Shown here in pieces: positions 1 through 6,198 of a DNA stretch of 16,869 bases (position 1 is its first letter; each line of letters begins with the position of its first letter). Location of the stretch: contig DATBKE010000183.1 of assembly GCA_036556085.1 (NCBI GenBank), positions 1-16,869 on the forward strand, given 5' to 3'. The notes beneath the pieces were generated by a model that searched no databases, had not been told where the DNA came from, and saw nothing but the letters and a program-made list of their open reading frames with translations. Origin of the DNA: JACCTH01 sp036556085. Its GTDB lineage: Bacteria > Actinomycetota > Acidimicrobiia > Spongiisociales > ZC4RG35. A program made the translations under genes and the position numbers.

Positions 1-2
1 AC

Positions 3-863
3 TCCAATCTGGTGCCGTGGCAGATGGTGGCCAAGCGGACCGGGGCGGAATTGGACTTCGCACCGATCGACGACGACTACCGCCTGGACCTCGATGCCTT
101 CGGCCGCCTCTTGGAGCGCGAGCCGCGGATAGTGGCCGTGAGCGCCATGTCCAATGTCCTCGGAGCCATCGTTCCCTTGGCCGAGGTCTCGGCAATGGCC
201 CACCGAGTGGGTGCGATCGTAGTGGCGGACGCTGCCCAGTTGATATCCCACTCCGAGGTCGAGGTAGGCGAGCTCGGCATCGACTTCCTCGCGTTCAGCG
301 GGCACAAGATGCTCGGGCCCACCGGGATCGGGATCCTTTGGGGGGCATCGGCCAGGCTCGAGGAGATGGAGCCATTCGAAGGTGGAGGCGAGATGATCGC
401 CGACGTGCAACTCGACCACTCCACCTGGGCCACCATCCCCCACCGGTTCGAGGCCGGGACGCCGCCCATCACCGAATCGGTTGGCCTGCAAGCCGCGGTC
501 GAGTATCTGGAGAAGATCGGGATGGGCGAGGTGGTGGCGCACGATCGAGAGCTCACCACCTACTGCCTGGAACGGCTGGCCGAGGTACCACAGCTGAAGG
601 TCCAGGGGCCGGCCACCACCGTCGACCGTGGCGGAGTGATCAGCTTCACCCTGGGCGACATCCATCCCCACGACCTCGCCACCATCCTCGACGAGGACGG
701 CGTTTCGGTGCGGGCCGGGCATCACTGCGCCAAGCCGCTCATGCGCACTCTCGGGGTCCCTGCCACTGCCCGCGCCTCATTCCACGTCTACAACGACCGG
801 GAGGACGTCGACGCCCTCATCGCGTCGCTGCATCGCGCCGGGGAGCTCTTCGGTGTCGCTTGA
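3..863 (+). CDS. sufS: SufS-type cysteine desulfurase, 5'-truncated by window edge
   Basis: PLP-dependent cysteine desulfurase (class V aminotransferase fold). It removes sulfur from L-cysteine as an enzyme persulfide and feeds it to Fe-S cluster assembly in the cytosol. The frame is open from base 3 and reads SNLVPWQ, the segment after the SufS HH(A/S)N motif, so the gene begins upstream. About 285 of the usual ~410 residues are present. Numbering from the GTG at position 12, the PLP lysine lies in SGHKM (about residue 99), the cofactor-contacting aspartate in ADAAQ (about 73), and the catalytic cysteine in RAGHHCAKP (about 239). The 3' end overlaps sufU by 11 bp, so the two are translationally linked. 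The SufS/SufU pairing is typical of Gram-positive bacteria. SufS rather than IscS is supported by the short loop around the catalytic Cys and by the adjacent SufU. Confidence 0.95.
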   Translation, partial: SNLVPWQMVAKRTGAELDFAPIDDDYRLDLDAFGRLLEREPRIVAVSAMSNVLGAIVPLAEVSAMAHRVGAIVVADAAQLISHSEVEVGELGIDFLAFSGHKMLGPTGIGILWGASARLEEMEPFEGGGEMIADVQLDHSTWATIPHRFEAGTPPITESVGLQAAVEYLEKIGMGEVVAHDRELTTYCLERLAEVPQLKVQGPATTVDRGGVISFTLGDIHPHDLATILDEDGVSVRAGHHCAKPLMRTLGVPATARASFHVYNDREDVDALIASLHRAGELFGVA

Positions 864-1290
864 GAACCTCTACCGGGAGGTGATCCTCGACCACTACCGA
901 AGCCCGCGCAACCGCGAGCCTCTGGCGGTCGTGGACGCCCACGCCGAAGGGGTGAATCCCCTCTGCGGGGACGAGGTTGTGGTCGACCTCCACATCGAGG
1001 ACGGCAAGGTGAAAGCGGTCTCGGTGCGCGGGCAAGGATGCTCCATCAGCCAGTCCTCGGGGTCGATGATGAGCGAGGCGATCAAGGGACTGGATCGGGA
1101 CCAGATCGCCGCCCTGGCCGAGGGATTCCGACAGATGCTTTCGATCGATGAAGACAGCGGCGGTGACGGGGAACCCGGTGGATCCGACCTTGGAGACCTC
1201 GAAGCGCTGCAGGGAGTGCGCAAATACCCGGTGCGGATCAAGTGTGCCTATCTGCCGTGGACGACGCTCGAGCAAGCGTTGGGGGCTTGA
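853..1290 (+). CDS. sufU: SufU-type Fe-S assembly protein / zinc-dependent sulfurtransferase
   Basis: SufU accepts persulfide sulfur from SufS by a zinc-mediated ligand swap and passes it to the SufBCD scaffold. The 145-residue protein is family length. It has the N-terminal YREVILDHYRSPRN signature (residues 7-20). The four residues that bind zinc in characterised SufU proteins are present: C38 and D40 in LCGDE, C63 in GQGCS, and C131 in IKCAYLPW. The roughly 20-residue insert between the second and third cysteine regions separates SufU from IscU. The start is the GTG at 853, inside the last codons of sufS. The stop codon at 1288-1290 lies within a predicted response-regulator site serving the next gene, and no clear terminator follows. 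Confidence 0.95.
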   Translation: MSLENLYREVILDHYRSPRNREPLAVVDAHAEGVNPLCGDEVVVDLHIEDGKVKAVSVRGQGCSISQSSGSMMSEAIKGLDRDQIAALAEGFRQMLSIDEDSGGDGEPGGSDLGDLEALQGVRKYPVRIKCAYLPWTTLEQALGA

Positions 1291-1313
1291 CCTTTCCTTG
1301 ATTCGTCTCTGAG
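1285..1313 (+). promoter_or_regulatory. Predicted tandem OmpR/PhoB-family operator (site A)
   Basis: CTTGAC (from 1286) and CTTGAT (from 1297) are direct half-sites exactly 11 bp apart. A degenerate third half-site, TCTGAG (from 1308), is in the same register. The 17-bp core CTTGAC-N4-CCTTGAT recurs upstream of the secreted-protein gene at 4179, next to the response-regulator gene. Winged-helix OmpR/PhoB-family regulators commonly bind direct repeats one helical turn apart, so this is probably a site for the regulator encoded at 3392-4075. It overlaps the end of sufU and ends 61 bp before the ATG at 1375. Binding is inferred. Confidence 0.5.
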
Positions 1314-1374
1314 GCGGTGATGACGCCGATTCGGAGATCCTGACCCGACCTAGTGACCAGGAGGTCAGGACAAG

Positions 1375-2052
1375 ATGAGAAGGATCATCACGATCACGGG
1401 AGTTGCCTTGGCGGTGCTCCTCGTCGCCGGTGTGGCCTGGGCCGGATTCGGTGCCGACGCCAGCACGACGACCACCTCGGGTCAACCCAGGGGCCCGGCC
1501 ACCACATCGACCACCACCGGCGGAGCCAGCCAGGCCGACGACGATCTCGAAGGCAATGATGACTCCGACGAGCTCCGGTTCGCCTGCGACCCCACCGACG
1601 GCTTCGACCAGGAACTGGCCACTATTCAGCTTCCTGCTGGCCAGGAGTTCGAGATCGAAGTCGAGACCGAGGATGGCCAGACGATCTGCAAGGTCGACTT
1701 CAAGGACACCGCCGACGAGGCCGGAGACGACAACTCACAGACCGATGACGATCTCGGCGGCAACGGCAATGACGACGAGCTCCGGTTTGCCTGCGATCCC
1801 AGCGACGGCTTCGACCAGGAACTGGCCACGATCCAGCTGCCCGCCGGCCAGGAGTTCGATATCGAAGTCGAGAACGAACATGGTCAGACGGTCTGCAAGG
1901 TCGAGATCGGTGACGACGACAGCGGTCGACACGGGGGCGACAACCAATCAAACGATGATCGCGGTGGCGAGGACAACAGCGGCCCCGGAAGCGGTGACGA
2001 CGACAGCGGCCATCACGGCGGGGGCAACTCGGGCGAGTCGGCCGACGACTGA
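1375..2052 (+). CDS. Secreted or membrane-anchored acidic protein with two tandem repeat domains, function unknown
   Basis: I do not recognise a named family. The 225-residue protein starts at an ATG preceded by a strong ribosome-binding site, AGGAGGT at 1359-1365. Residues 1-24 look like a signal peptide or N-terminal anchor (MRR, hydrophobic core, AWA-G cleavage-like site). A Thr/Ser/Gly linker follows (about 28-50). Two near-identical domains begin near residues 55 and 124, repeating every 69 residues. Each reads DELRFACDP...GFDQELATIQLPAG...CKV and carries two cysteines, which could form an intradomain disulfide. The tail (about 180-225) is low-complexity, rich in Asp, Gly, Ser and His, and could bind cations. 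The gene faces the histidine kinase gene across a shared hairpin and sits behind predicted operator site A. I infer it is a target, or an extracytoplasmic partner, of that two-component system. Confidence 0.8.
   Translation: MRRIITITGVALAVLLVAGVAWAGFGADASTTTTSGQPRGPATTSTTTGGASQADDDLEGNDDSDELRFACDPTDGFDQELATIQLPAGQEFEIEVETEDGQTICKVDFKDTADEAGDDNSQTDDDLGGNGNDDELRFACDPSDGFDQELATIQLPAGQEFDIEVENEHGQTVCKVEIGDDDSGRHGGDNQSNDDRGGEDNSGPGSGDDDSGHHGGGNSGESADD
1537..1701 (+). repeat. Intragenic direct repeat, copy 1
   Basis: This is the first copy of a direct repeat with a 207-bp (69-codon) period inside the secreted-protein gene. It runs from GACGATCTCG to TCTGCAAGGTCGA. The copies share long identical stretches, for example GGCTTCGACCAGGAACTGG, with scattered mostly synonymous differences. 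This indicates in-frame duplication of one domain followed by moderate divergence. Confidence 0.85.
1744..1908 (+). repeat. Intragenic direct repeat, copy 2
   Basis: This is the second copy, offset from the first by exactly 207 bp at both its left (1537 vs 1744) and right (1681 vs 1888) anchor points. The encoded domain keeps both cysteines and the DELRFACDP and GFDQELATIQLPAG blocks. Differences are mainly third-position changes and conservative swaps (E/D, I/V), which suggests selection on the protein. Confidence 0.85.
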
Positions 2053-2090
2053 GGAACCTGTCGCACGGTCGGACAGTCACAGATATCGCT

Positions 2091-2119
2091 GGGAGCCCGG
2101 CCGGATCAGCCGGGCTCCC
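2091..2119. terminator. Hairpin between convergent genes, probable bidirectional terminator
   Basis: GGGAGCCCGGC (2091-2101) and GCCGGGCTCCC (2109-2119) form a perfect 11-bp GC-rich stem with a 7-nt loop. It lies between the 3' ends of the secreted-protein gene (stop at 2052) and the histidine kinase, and it includes the last codons and stop of the kinase. There is no good U-tract on either strand, only TCTTC on the plus side. Such tail-less hairpins are common in high-GC actinobacteria, so termination is likely but not certain. Confidence 0.6.
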
Positions 2120-3392
2120 TCTTCAGTGGGAAGGAAGCCACCACCATCGCCCCTCCCGACGGGGCGGTGGTGAGCAGCAGTGACCCCCCGGCTGCCTCGG
2201 CCACCTGTCGCGCAATGTCGAGTCCCAAGCCAGTGGATCCGGCGCCCGACGCACCCCGCTCCGTCGGGTCGAAGCCCGATGGGAAGCCTTGGCCCTCATC
2301 GGCCACGACGAGAGCGGCCTGTTTGGGCTGGGCGGCAACGGTCAAGGAAAGCCCCGTGCCAGGCGGAGTGTGGGAGAGCACATTGCCGAGGAGGGCGTCG
2401 AGCATCGCCCCGATGTCGTCCTCACTCGCAGCCACCGGGAGGGGTCCCGGCGCCAGCACCCGAACAAGCGACCTCCCCTGAGCCTCCGCCAGCAGGGACC
2501 AGTACTGAAGCCTGCGCCCAACGGCTTCGACCAGGTCGCACTGGCTCGGGGGGCGGCGGCCGTCGCGGACTTCCTTGATCAGCCGGTCGACCGAGGTCTC
2601 CATCCTCTCCACCTGCGACACCACGGGTTGGCGGACCGCCGGATCCTCGATTCCCTCCACCTGAAGGCGGAGCGCCGTGAGGGGTGTGCGAAGGCGATGG
2701 GAGAGGTCGGCCATCATCTCTCGTTCGCTGGCGATCAGGTGGTCGAGCCTCCCCGCCAGCTCGTTGAGCGCATCCCCGACCTCGGCCAGCTCCGGCGGGT
2801 CGTTCACCTCCGAGCGCGTCTGGAGGTTGCCTTCGGCCAGGCTGTGGGCGGTAGCCGCCAGGTCCGACACCGGACGGGTGAGCGACCTGCCGAGGCGGTC
2901 GGCCACGAACACCGCCGCCCCGATCAGGGCCAAACCCAGGCCAACCAGGACGACCGTCGCCTGAGTTACCCCGGCGGAGAGATCGGCCATGGGAGTAGAG
3001 GCGACCGCGGCTATGAACCCGGCCGGGTAGCCAACCGGCAGGGCCACCTCCCAGCGGCCCTCCACCTCGCCGGCTGCCTGGCTCCCGGCCAGCGCCCCGG
3101 ACACGATGGGTGAGGTGGGATCGGCCTCACCCACCACCGAACCGTCCGATAGAACCACTCCCAGTCCGGGGCCGAGCCCGCCGGTGGCCGACTCGATCGA
3201 CTCCGGTGTGACCTCGGGTGTGGTGGCGACTGCCAGCGCGACAACGGTGGCCAAACTCTGGGCGTCGTTCTCCACCCGCACCTTGGCCCGGTCTGCTGCC
3301 TGCCGGTCGACCAAGACGACCAACGGAACCGTATAAGCGATGACAACGAGGGTGGTCACCGCCATCGCCAGCCAGGCCAGGCGTATCCTCAT
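2106..3392 (-). CDS. Two-component sensor histidine kinase with HAMP domain
   Basis: A 428-residue membrane kinase that should autophosphorylate on histidine and pass the phosphate to the response regulator encoded just upstream. Transmembrane segment 1 spans about residues 7-28. An extracytoplasmic sensor of roughly 110 residues (30-140) has no recognisable fold. Transmembrane segment 2 is about 145-165 and HAMP about 166-220. The H-box DLSHRLRTPLTAL holds H232, the N-box LLGNVLSH holds N337, the G1 box is DEGQGFP (365-371), and the G2 box is GSTGLGL (385-391). The start is the ATG at 3392. It overlaps the regulator's stop by one base (TGATG), which is strong evidence for this start and for a regulator-kinase operon. 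The signal sensed is unknown. The two flanking secreted acidic proteins are candidates for ligands or outputs. Confidence 0.93.
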   Translation of the reverse strand: MRIRLAWLAMAVTTLVVIAYTVPLVVLVDRQAADRAKVRVENDAQSLATVVALAVATTPEVTPESIESATGGLGPGLGVVLSDGSVVGEADPTSPIVSGALAGSQAAGEVEGRWEVALPVGYPAGFIAAVASTPMADLSAGVTQATVVLVGLGLALIGAAVFVADRLGRSLTRPVSDLAATAHSLAEGNLQTRSEVNDPPELAEVGDALNELAGRLDHLIASEREMMADLSHRLRTPLTALRLQVEGIEDPAVRQPVVSQVERMETSVDRLIKEVRDGRRPPSQCDLVEAVGRRLQYWSLLAEAQGRSLVRVLAPGPLPVAASEDDIGAMLDALLGNVLSHTPPGTGLSLTVAAQPKQAALVVADEGQGFPSGFDPTERGASGAGSTGLGLDIARQVAEAAGGSLLLTTAPSGGAMVVASFPLKREPG

Positions 3393-4075
3393 CAGTCGGC
3401 AGGCGCTTCCAGCCTGACCCCGACCCCGTGCACCGTATGCAGATAGGCGGGTTGGGCGGCCGACTCGCCCAGCTTGCGGCGCAGTGAGGAGATGTGGACG
3501 TCCACCGTGCGATCCCCACCTCCGTAAGGCTGCCTCCACACCTCGGACAGCATCTCCCGCTTGCTGACCACCTGTCCGGATCGAGAGGCGAGCAAGGCGA
3601 GCAGCTCGAACTCCTTGGGACTCAGGTCGAGGACTTCTCCCTGCATGCGAGCGATCCGGGCAGGAACATCGAGTTCCAGCTCCCCCACCCTGATTGGGCC
3701 TTGCCCGGCCACCTCGGTCGACCTCCTCAAGACCGCTCGCACCCGAGCCTCCAGGTTGTCGGTGGAGAACGGCTTGACCAGGTAGTCGTCAGCCCCCGCA
3801 TCAAGCATCTCCACGACGACGTCGTCGCTGCCGGCAGCGGTGACGACGATCACCGGGACGGCGCTCACCGCCCGGATCATCTTCAGGAGCTCCTTGCCGG
3901 AGATGTCAGGCAGGCCCAGGTCGAGCAGGATCAGATCGGGCGAGCTCGACAAGGCGATCTGCAGGCCCTCCATGGCGGTGGAGGCCGACTCGACATGGTG
4001 GCCGCCCCGGGCAAGGGCCTCGGCCAACAGCCGGCGAATCTGCTGGTCGTCCTCTATGAGCAACACGGCCGCCAT
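3392..4075 (-). CDS. OmpR-family response regulator (receiver plus winged-helix DNA-binding domain)
   Basis: A 227-residue transcription regulator. The receiver domain (about 1-118) has the acidic pocket D9/D10 in LIEDD, phospho-acceptor D52 in LLDLGLPD, T79 in VVTAAG and K101 in VKPFS. The C-terminal winged-helix domain (about 130-225) has the typical LSPKEFELLALLA and DVHISSLRRKLG segments. The ATG at 4075 is chosen because the receiver fold begins directly there and GGAG lies upstream on the coding strand. An upstream in-frame start at 4105 would add ten residues with no family support. It is the first gene of a two-gene operon with the kinase. Predicted operator site B lies in the divergent region 41 bp from its start, so autoregulation is plausible. 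Likely targets are its own operon and the two secreted-protein genes. Confidence 0.94.
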   Translation of the reverse strand: MAAVLLIEDDQQIRRLLAEALARGGHHVESASTAMEGLQIALSSSPDLILLDLGLPDISGKELLKMIRAVSAVPVIVVTAAGSDDVVVEMLDAGADDYLVKPFSTDNLEARVRAVLRRSTEVAGQGPIRVGELELDVPARIARMQGEVLDLSPKEFELLALLASRSGQVVSKREMLSEVWRQPYGGGDRTVDVHISSLRRKLGESAAQPAYLHTVHGVGVRLEAPAD

Positions 4076-4115
4076 CGTCACTCCAGGGTAAGGGCGCGGA
4101 CACACAGGGACTGGT

Positions 4116-4144
4116 CCTTGACGAAACCTTGATGTTTACGTGAG
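4116..4144 (+). promoter_or_regulatory. Predicted tandem OmpR/PhoB-family operator (site B), divergent promoter region
   Basis: CTTGAC (from 4117) and CTTGAT (from 4128) repeat at exactly 11 bp, with a degenerate third half-site CGTGAG (from 4139) in register. Thirteen of the 17 core bases match site A at 1286-1302. The site lies between the divergent response-regulator gene (start 4075) and the secreted-protein gene (start 4179), so it could control both. TTGAC within the first half-site also resembles a -35 element. Regulator binding is inferred from spacing and context. Confidence 0.55.
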
Positions 4145-4178
4145 AACCGCCTCAGGCAATGGTCGGCACAATGACCCC

Positions 4179-4685
4179 ATGCGACGTTGGGCCTATATGG
4201 GGATCTGGCTCGCCGCCACCGCCGCCGCCACTTCGGTGGCGTGGCTGGCGGTCGCCGCCGCCGGCGATGAGGTCTCCGCCCAACCTTTGGTCCCGGTTGT
4301 CACCGCCACGACGATTACCGGCTCTTCCTCCACCTCCACCACCAACTCGACGTCGACCACCTCCGGCCCGACGTCCACCACCGGCACCAGCGACCCCACT
4401 TCCGTCACCCCGCCCACCGGCGCCAACTTGAAGCCGATCAACACAGCCGGGGGGAAGGTCATCGTCTCGTACACGGAGGATGAAGTGAGGCTGTCATCGG
4501 CCACTCCCAACCCCGGCTTCGACATGGAGATCGAGGATGCGGGCCCTGAAAAGGTCGACGTCAGATTCAGGAACGACGACACCGAGTACCGGGTGGAGGT
4601 TCGGTGGGAGTCGGGCGAGCTCACGGTGGACGTGAACCAGTCCGGCGAAGAGAACCACGAGGGCGAGGGCAGCGGCGACGACTGA
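4179..4685 (+). CDS. Secreted or membrane-anchored acidic protein with Thr/Ser-rich linker, function unknown
   Basis: I do not recognise a family. The 168-residue protein begins with a hydrophobic segment (about residues 5-28, rich in Ala) that is a signal peptide or anchor. A Thr/Ser-rich linker (about 42-80) follows, then a compact acidic domain (about 90-152) of alternating hydrophobic and charged residues that looks beta-rich. The tail is Glu/Gly/Asp-rich. There are no cysteines. The architecture resembles the protein at 1375-2052, though the domain sequences are not clearly homologous. The ATG at 4179 has no ribosome-binding site in front, so a leaderless transcript is possible; an in-frame GTG at 4140 would overlap the operator. 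It is divergent from the response regulator and downstream of operator site B. I infer control by that system. Confidence 0.75.
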   Translation: MRRWAYMGIWLAATAAATSVAWLAVAAAGDEVSAQPLVPVVTATTITGSSSTSTTNSTSTTSGPTSTTGTSDPTSVTPPTGANLKPINTAGGKVIVSYTEDEVRLSSATPNPGFDMEIEDAGPEKVDVRFRNDDTEYRVEVRWESGELTVDVNQSGEENHEGEGSGDD

Positions 4686-4691
4686 CCTGCG

Positions 4692-6077
4692 TCAGCCCCC
4701 TTCGGTCATCCTTCTCAGATCCAGCGCCCGGTCCAGCTCCTCCTCCGACATCAGGCCTTTCTCGAGGACGATCTCCCTCACCGACCTCCCCGTCGCCATG
4801 GCCTCTTTGGCCACCGCAGCACCGTTGTCGTAGCCGATGTGCGGGTTGAGGGCGGTGACGACGATCACGTTGCGCTCCAACAGCTCTTTGGTGCGGGCCC
4901 GGTCAGCTTCTATCCCCGCCACACACCGGCGAGCAAAGGTGTCGGCCGCCGCCGCCAGTAGACCGATCGAGCCCAGCAGGTTGTGGGCGATGACCGGCAT
5001 CATCACGTTCAGCTCGAAGTTGCCGTTGGCGGCACCCCAGGCGACCGCAGCGTCGTTGCCGATGACCTGAGCGGCCACCTGCATCACCATCTCCGGCATC
5101 ACTGGATTGACCTTCCCCGGCATGATCGACGACCCCGGTTGCAGGTCGGGGAGGCGGATCTCGGCGATTCCTCCCGATGGTCCCGAGGCCATCCAACGCA
5201 GGTCGTTGGCCACTTTGAACAGGGAGATGGCCACCGTTCGCAAAGCCCCCGAAGCCATCACCACCGCGTCCTTGGCCCCCTGGGCCTCGAAGTGGTTGGG
5301 AGCCTCGGTCAGCGGATAGCCGGTCTTCGAGGCCATTACCGCGATCACCCTGGCCGCGAAGCCTTCCGGGGCGTTTATCCCGGTTCCGACAGCCGTCCCG
5401 CCCAGGGCAAGCTGCTCCAACTCCGGGAGAACGTTGCGGAGGCGTGCGGCGCCGTTGGCGATCTGGGTGGCGTAGCCCGAGAACTCCTGTCCGAGCGTGA
5501 TCGGGGTGGCATCCATGAGATGAGTCCTGCCCGACTTGACCACGTCGGCGAACTCGACCGCCTTGTCACCAAGCCGCGATGCCAGCGCGTCGAGGGCGGG
5601 GAGCAGGTCCTGGCGGATGCCGGCCACCGCCGCCAAATGGATCGCAGTGGGGATGACGTCGTTTGACGACTGGCCAAAGTTGACCTGGTCGTTGGGATGG
5701 ACGAAGTGCGACCCCAGGGCGCCACCCAGGAGCTCGCCGGCCCGGTTGGCGATCACTTCATTGGCGTTGGTGTTGGTGGAGGTGCCCGAGCCGGTCTGGA
5801 AGATGTCGAGCACGAACTCCGAGTCGAGGGCACCCTCCATCACTTCGCCTGCCGCCGCGGAGATCGCCTGGGCGACATCAGCCGGGAGCGCTCCGATCTC
5901 CCCGGCCACCTCGGCTGCTGAGCCTTTGATCAGGCCGAGGGCCCAGATGAAACGGCGGCTGAAGCGCTGGCCGGAGATCCGGAAATTGTCTTCCGCCCGC
6001 TTGGTGGAGGCGCCGTAGTAGGCCCCTGCCGGCACTTCCACCTCGCCCATGGAGTCGCGCTCGATCCGGGTCGACAT
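4692..6077 (-). CDS. fumC: Class II fumarate hydratase (fumarase C)
   Basis: Cytosolic TCA-cycle enzyme that reversibly hydrates fumarate to L-malate, an iron-independent homotetramer. The 461-residue length is typical. The N-terminal RIERDSMGEVEVPAGAYYG segment fits the family, followed by QTGSGTSTNTNANEVIANRA (about 94-113). H186 in SGRTHLMDA and S317 in the mobile GSSIMPGKVNP loop (315-325) match the catalytic residues of E. coli FumC (H188, S318). The loop has G where aspartase usually has A (PGKVNP rather than PAKVNP), favouring fumarase over aspartate ammonia-lyase, a close relative. The ATG at 6077 aligns with known N-termini. No strong ribosome-binding site precedes it, so translation may be leaderless. 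Its stop is 6 bp from that of the convergent secreted-protein gene. Confidence 0.9.
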   Translation of the reverse strand: MSTRIERDSMGEVEVPAGAYYGASTKRAEDNFRISGQRFSRRFIWALGLIKGSAAEVAGEIGALPADVAQAISAAAGEVMEGALDSEFVLDIFQTGSGTSTNTNANEVIANRAGELLGGALGSHFVHPNDQVNFGQSSNDVIPTAIHLAAVAGIRQDLLPALDALASRLGDKAVEFADVVKSGRTHLMDATPITLGQEFSGYATQIANGAARLRNVLPELEQLALGGTAVGTGINAPEGFAARVIAVMASKTGYPLTEAPNHFEAQGAKDAVVMASGALRTVAISLFKVANDLRWMASGPSGGIAEIRLPDLQPGSSIMPGKVNPVMPEMVMQVAAQVIGNDAAVAWGAANGNFELNVMMPVIAHNLLGSIGLLAAAADTFARRCVAGIEADRARTKELLERNVIVVTALNPHIGYDNGAAVAKEAMATGRSVREIVLEKGLMSEEELDRALDLRRMTEGG

Positions 6078-6175
6078 AGGGGGTGACGGTAGTGACCTGT
6101 CTGATCGACGTCCCGGCTTCGGTGTGGCCGTCTCGGTCCCAGATCCGGCCTTCTCCCCTCTGGCACTCTTACCCC

Positions 6176-6181
6176 TAGAAT
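6176..6181 (+). promoter_or_regulatory. Possible -10 element for the glycosyltransferase-flippase operon
   Basis: TAGAAT fits the actinobacterial -10 pattern TANNNT and stands in a locally AT-richer patch in the 121-bp divergent gap between fumC and the glycosyltransferase gene. No convincing -35 hexamer is visible about 17 bp upstream. A purine-rich ribosome-binding stretch, GAGGTGAGGGG (6189-6199), begins only 8 bp downstream, so the leader would be very short. Confidence 0.3.
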
Positions 6182-6198
6182 TCGCAACGAGGTGAGGG

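Noticed and set aside
817..1485. Minus-strand open frame over sufU and the following promoter region
   Set aside because: It is antisense to sufU with all its zinc ligands, and its Arg/His-rich translation has no domain features.
2289..3113. Long plus-strand open frame opposite the histidine kinase
   Set aside because: It is antisense to a gene with complete kinase motifs. Its translation is rich in Arg, Gly and His without any recognisable domain, as expected for a shadow frame in GC-rich DNA.
1309..4155. CTGAGGCGGT (1309-1318) and its reverse complement ACCGCCTCAG (4146-4155) near the two operators
   Set aside because: This is a 10-bp GC-rich match in opposite orientation and at different distances from the half-sites. 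It is more likely chance than part of the operator.
4692..6077. Aspartate ammonia-lyase instead of fumarase
   Set aside because: The signature loop is GSSIMPGKVNP with Gly rather than the Ala usual in aspartases, and the C-terminal ALNPHIGYDNGA region fits actinobacterial FumC. Some doubt remains because the families are close.
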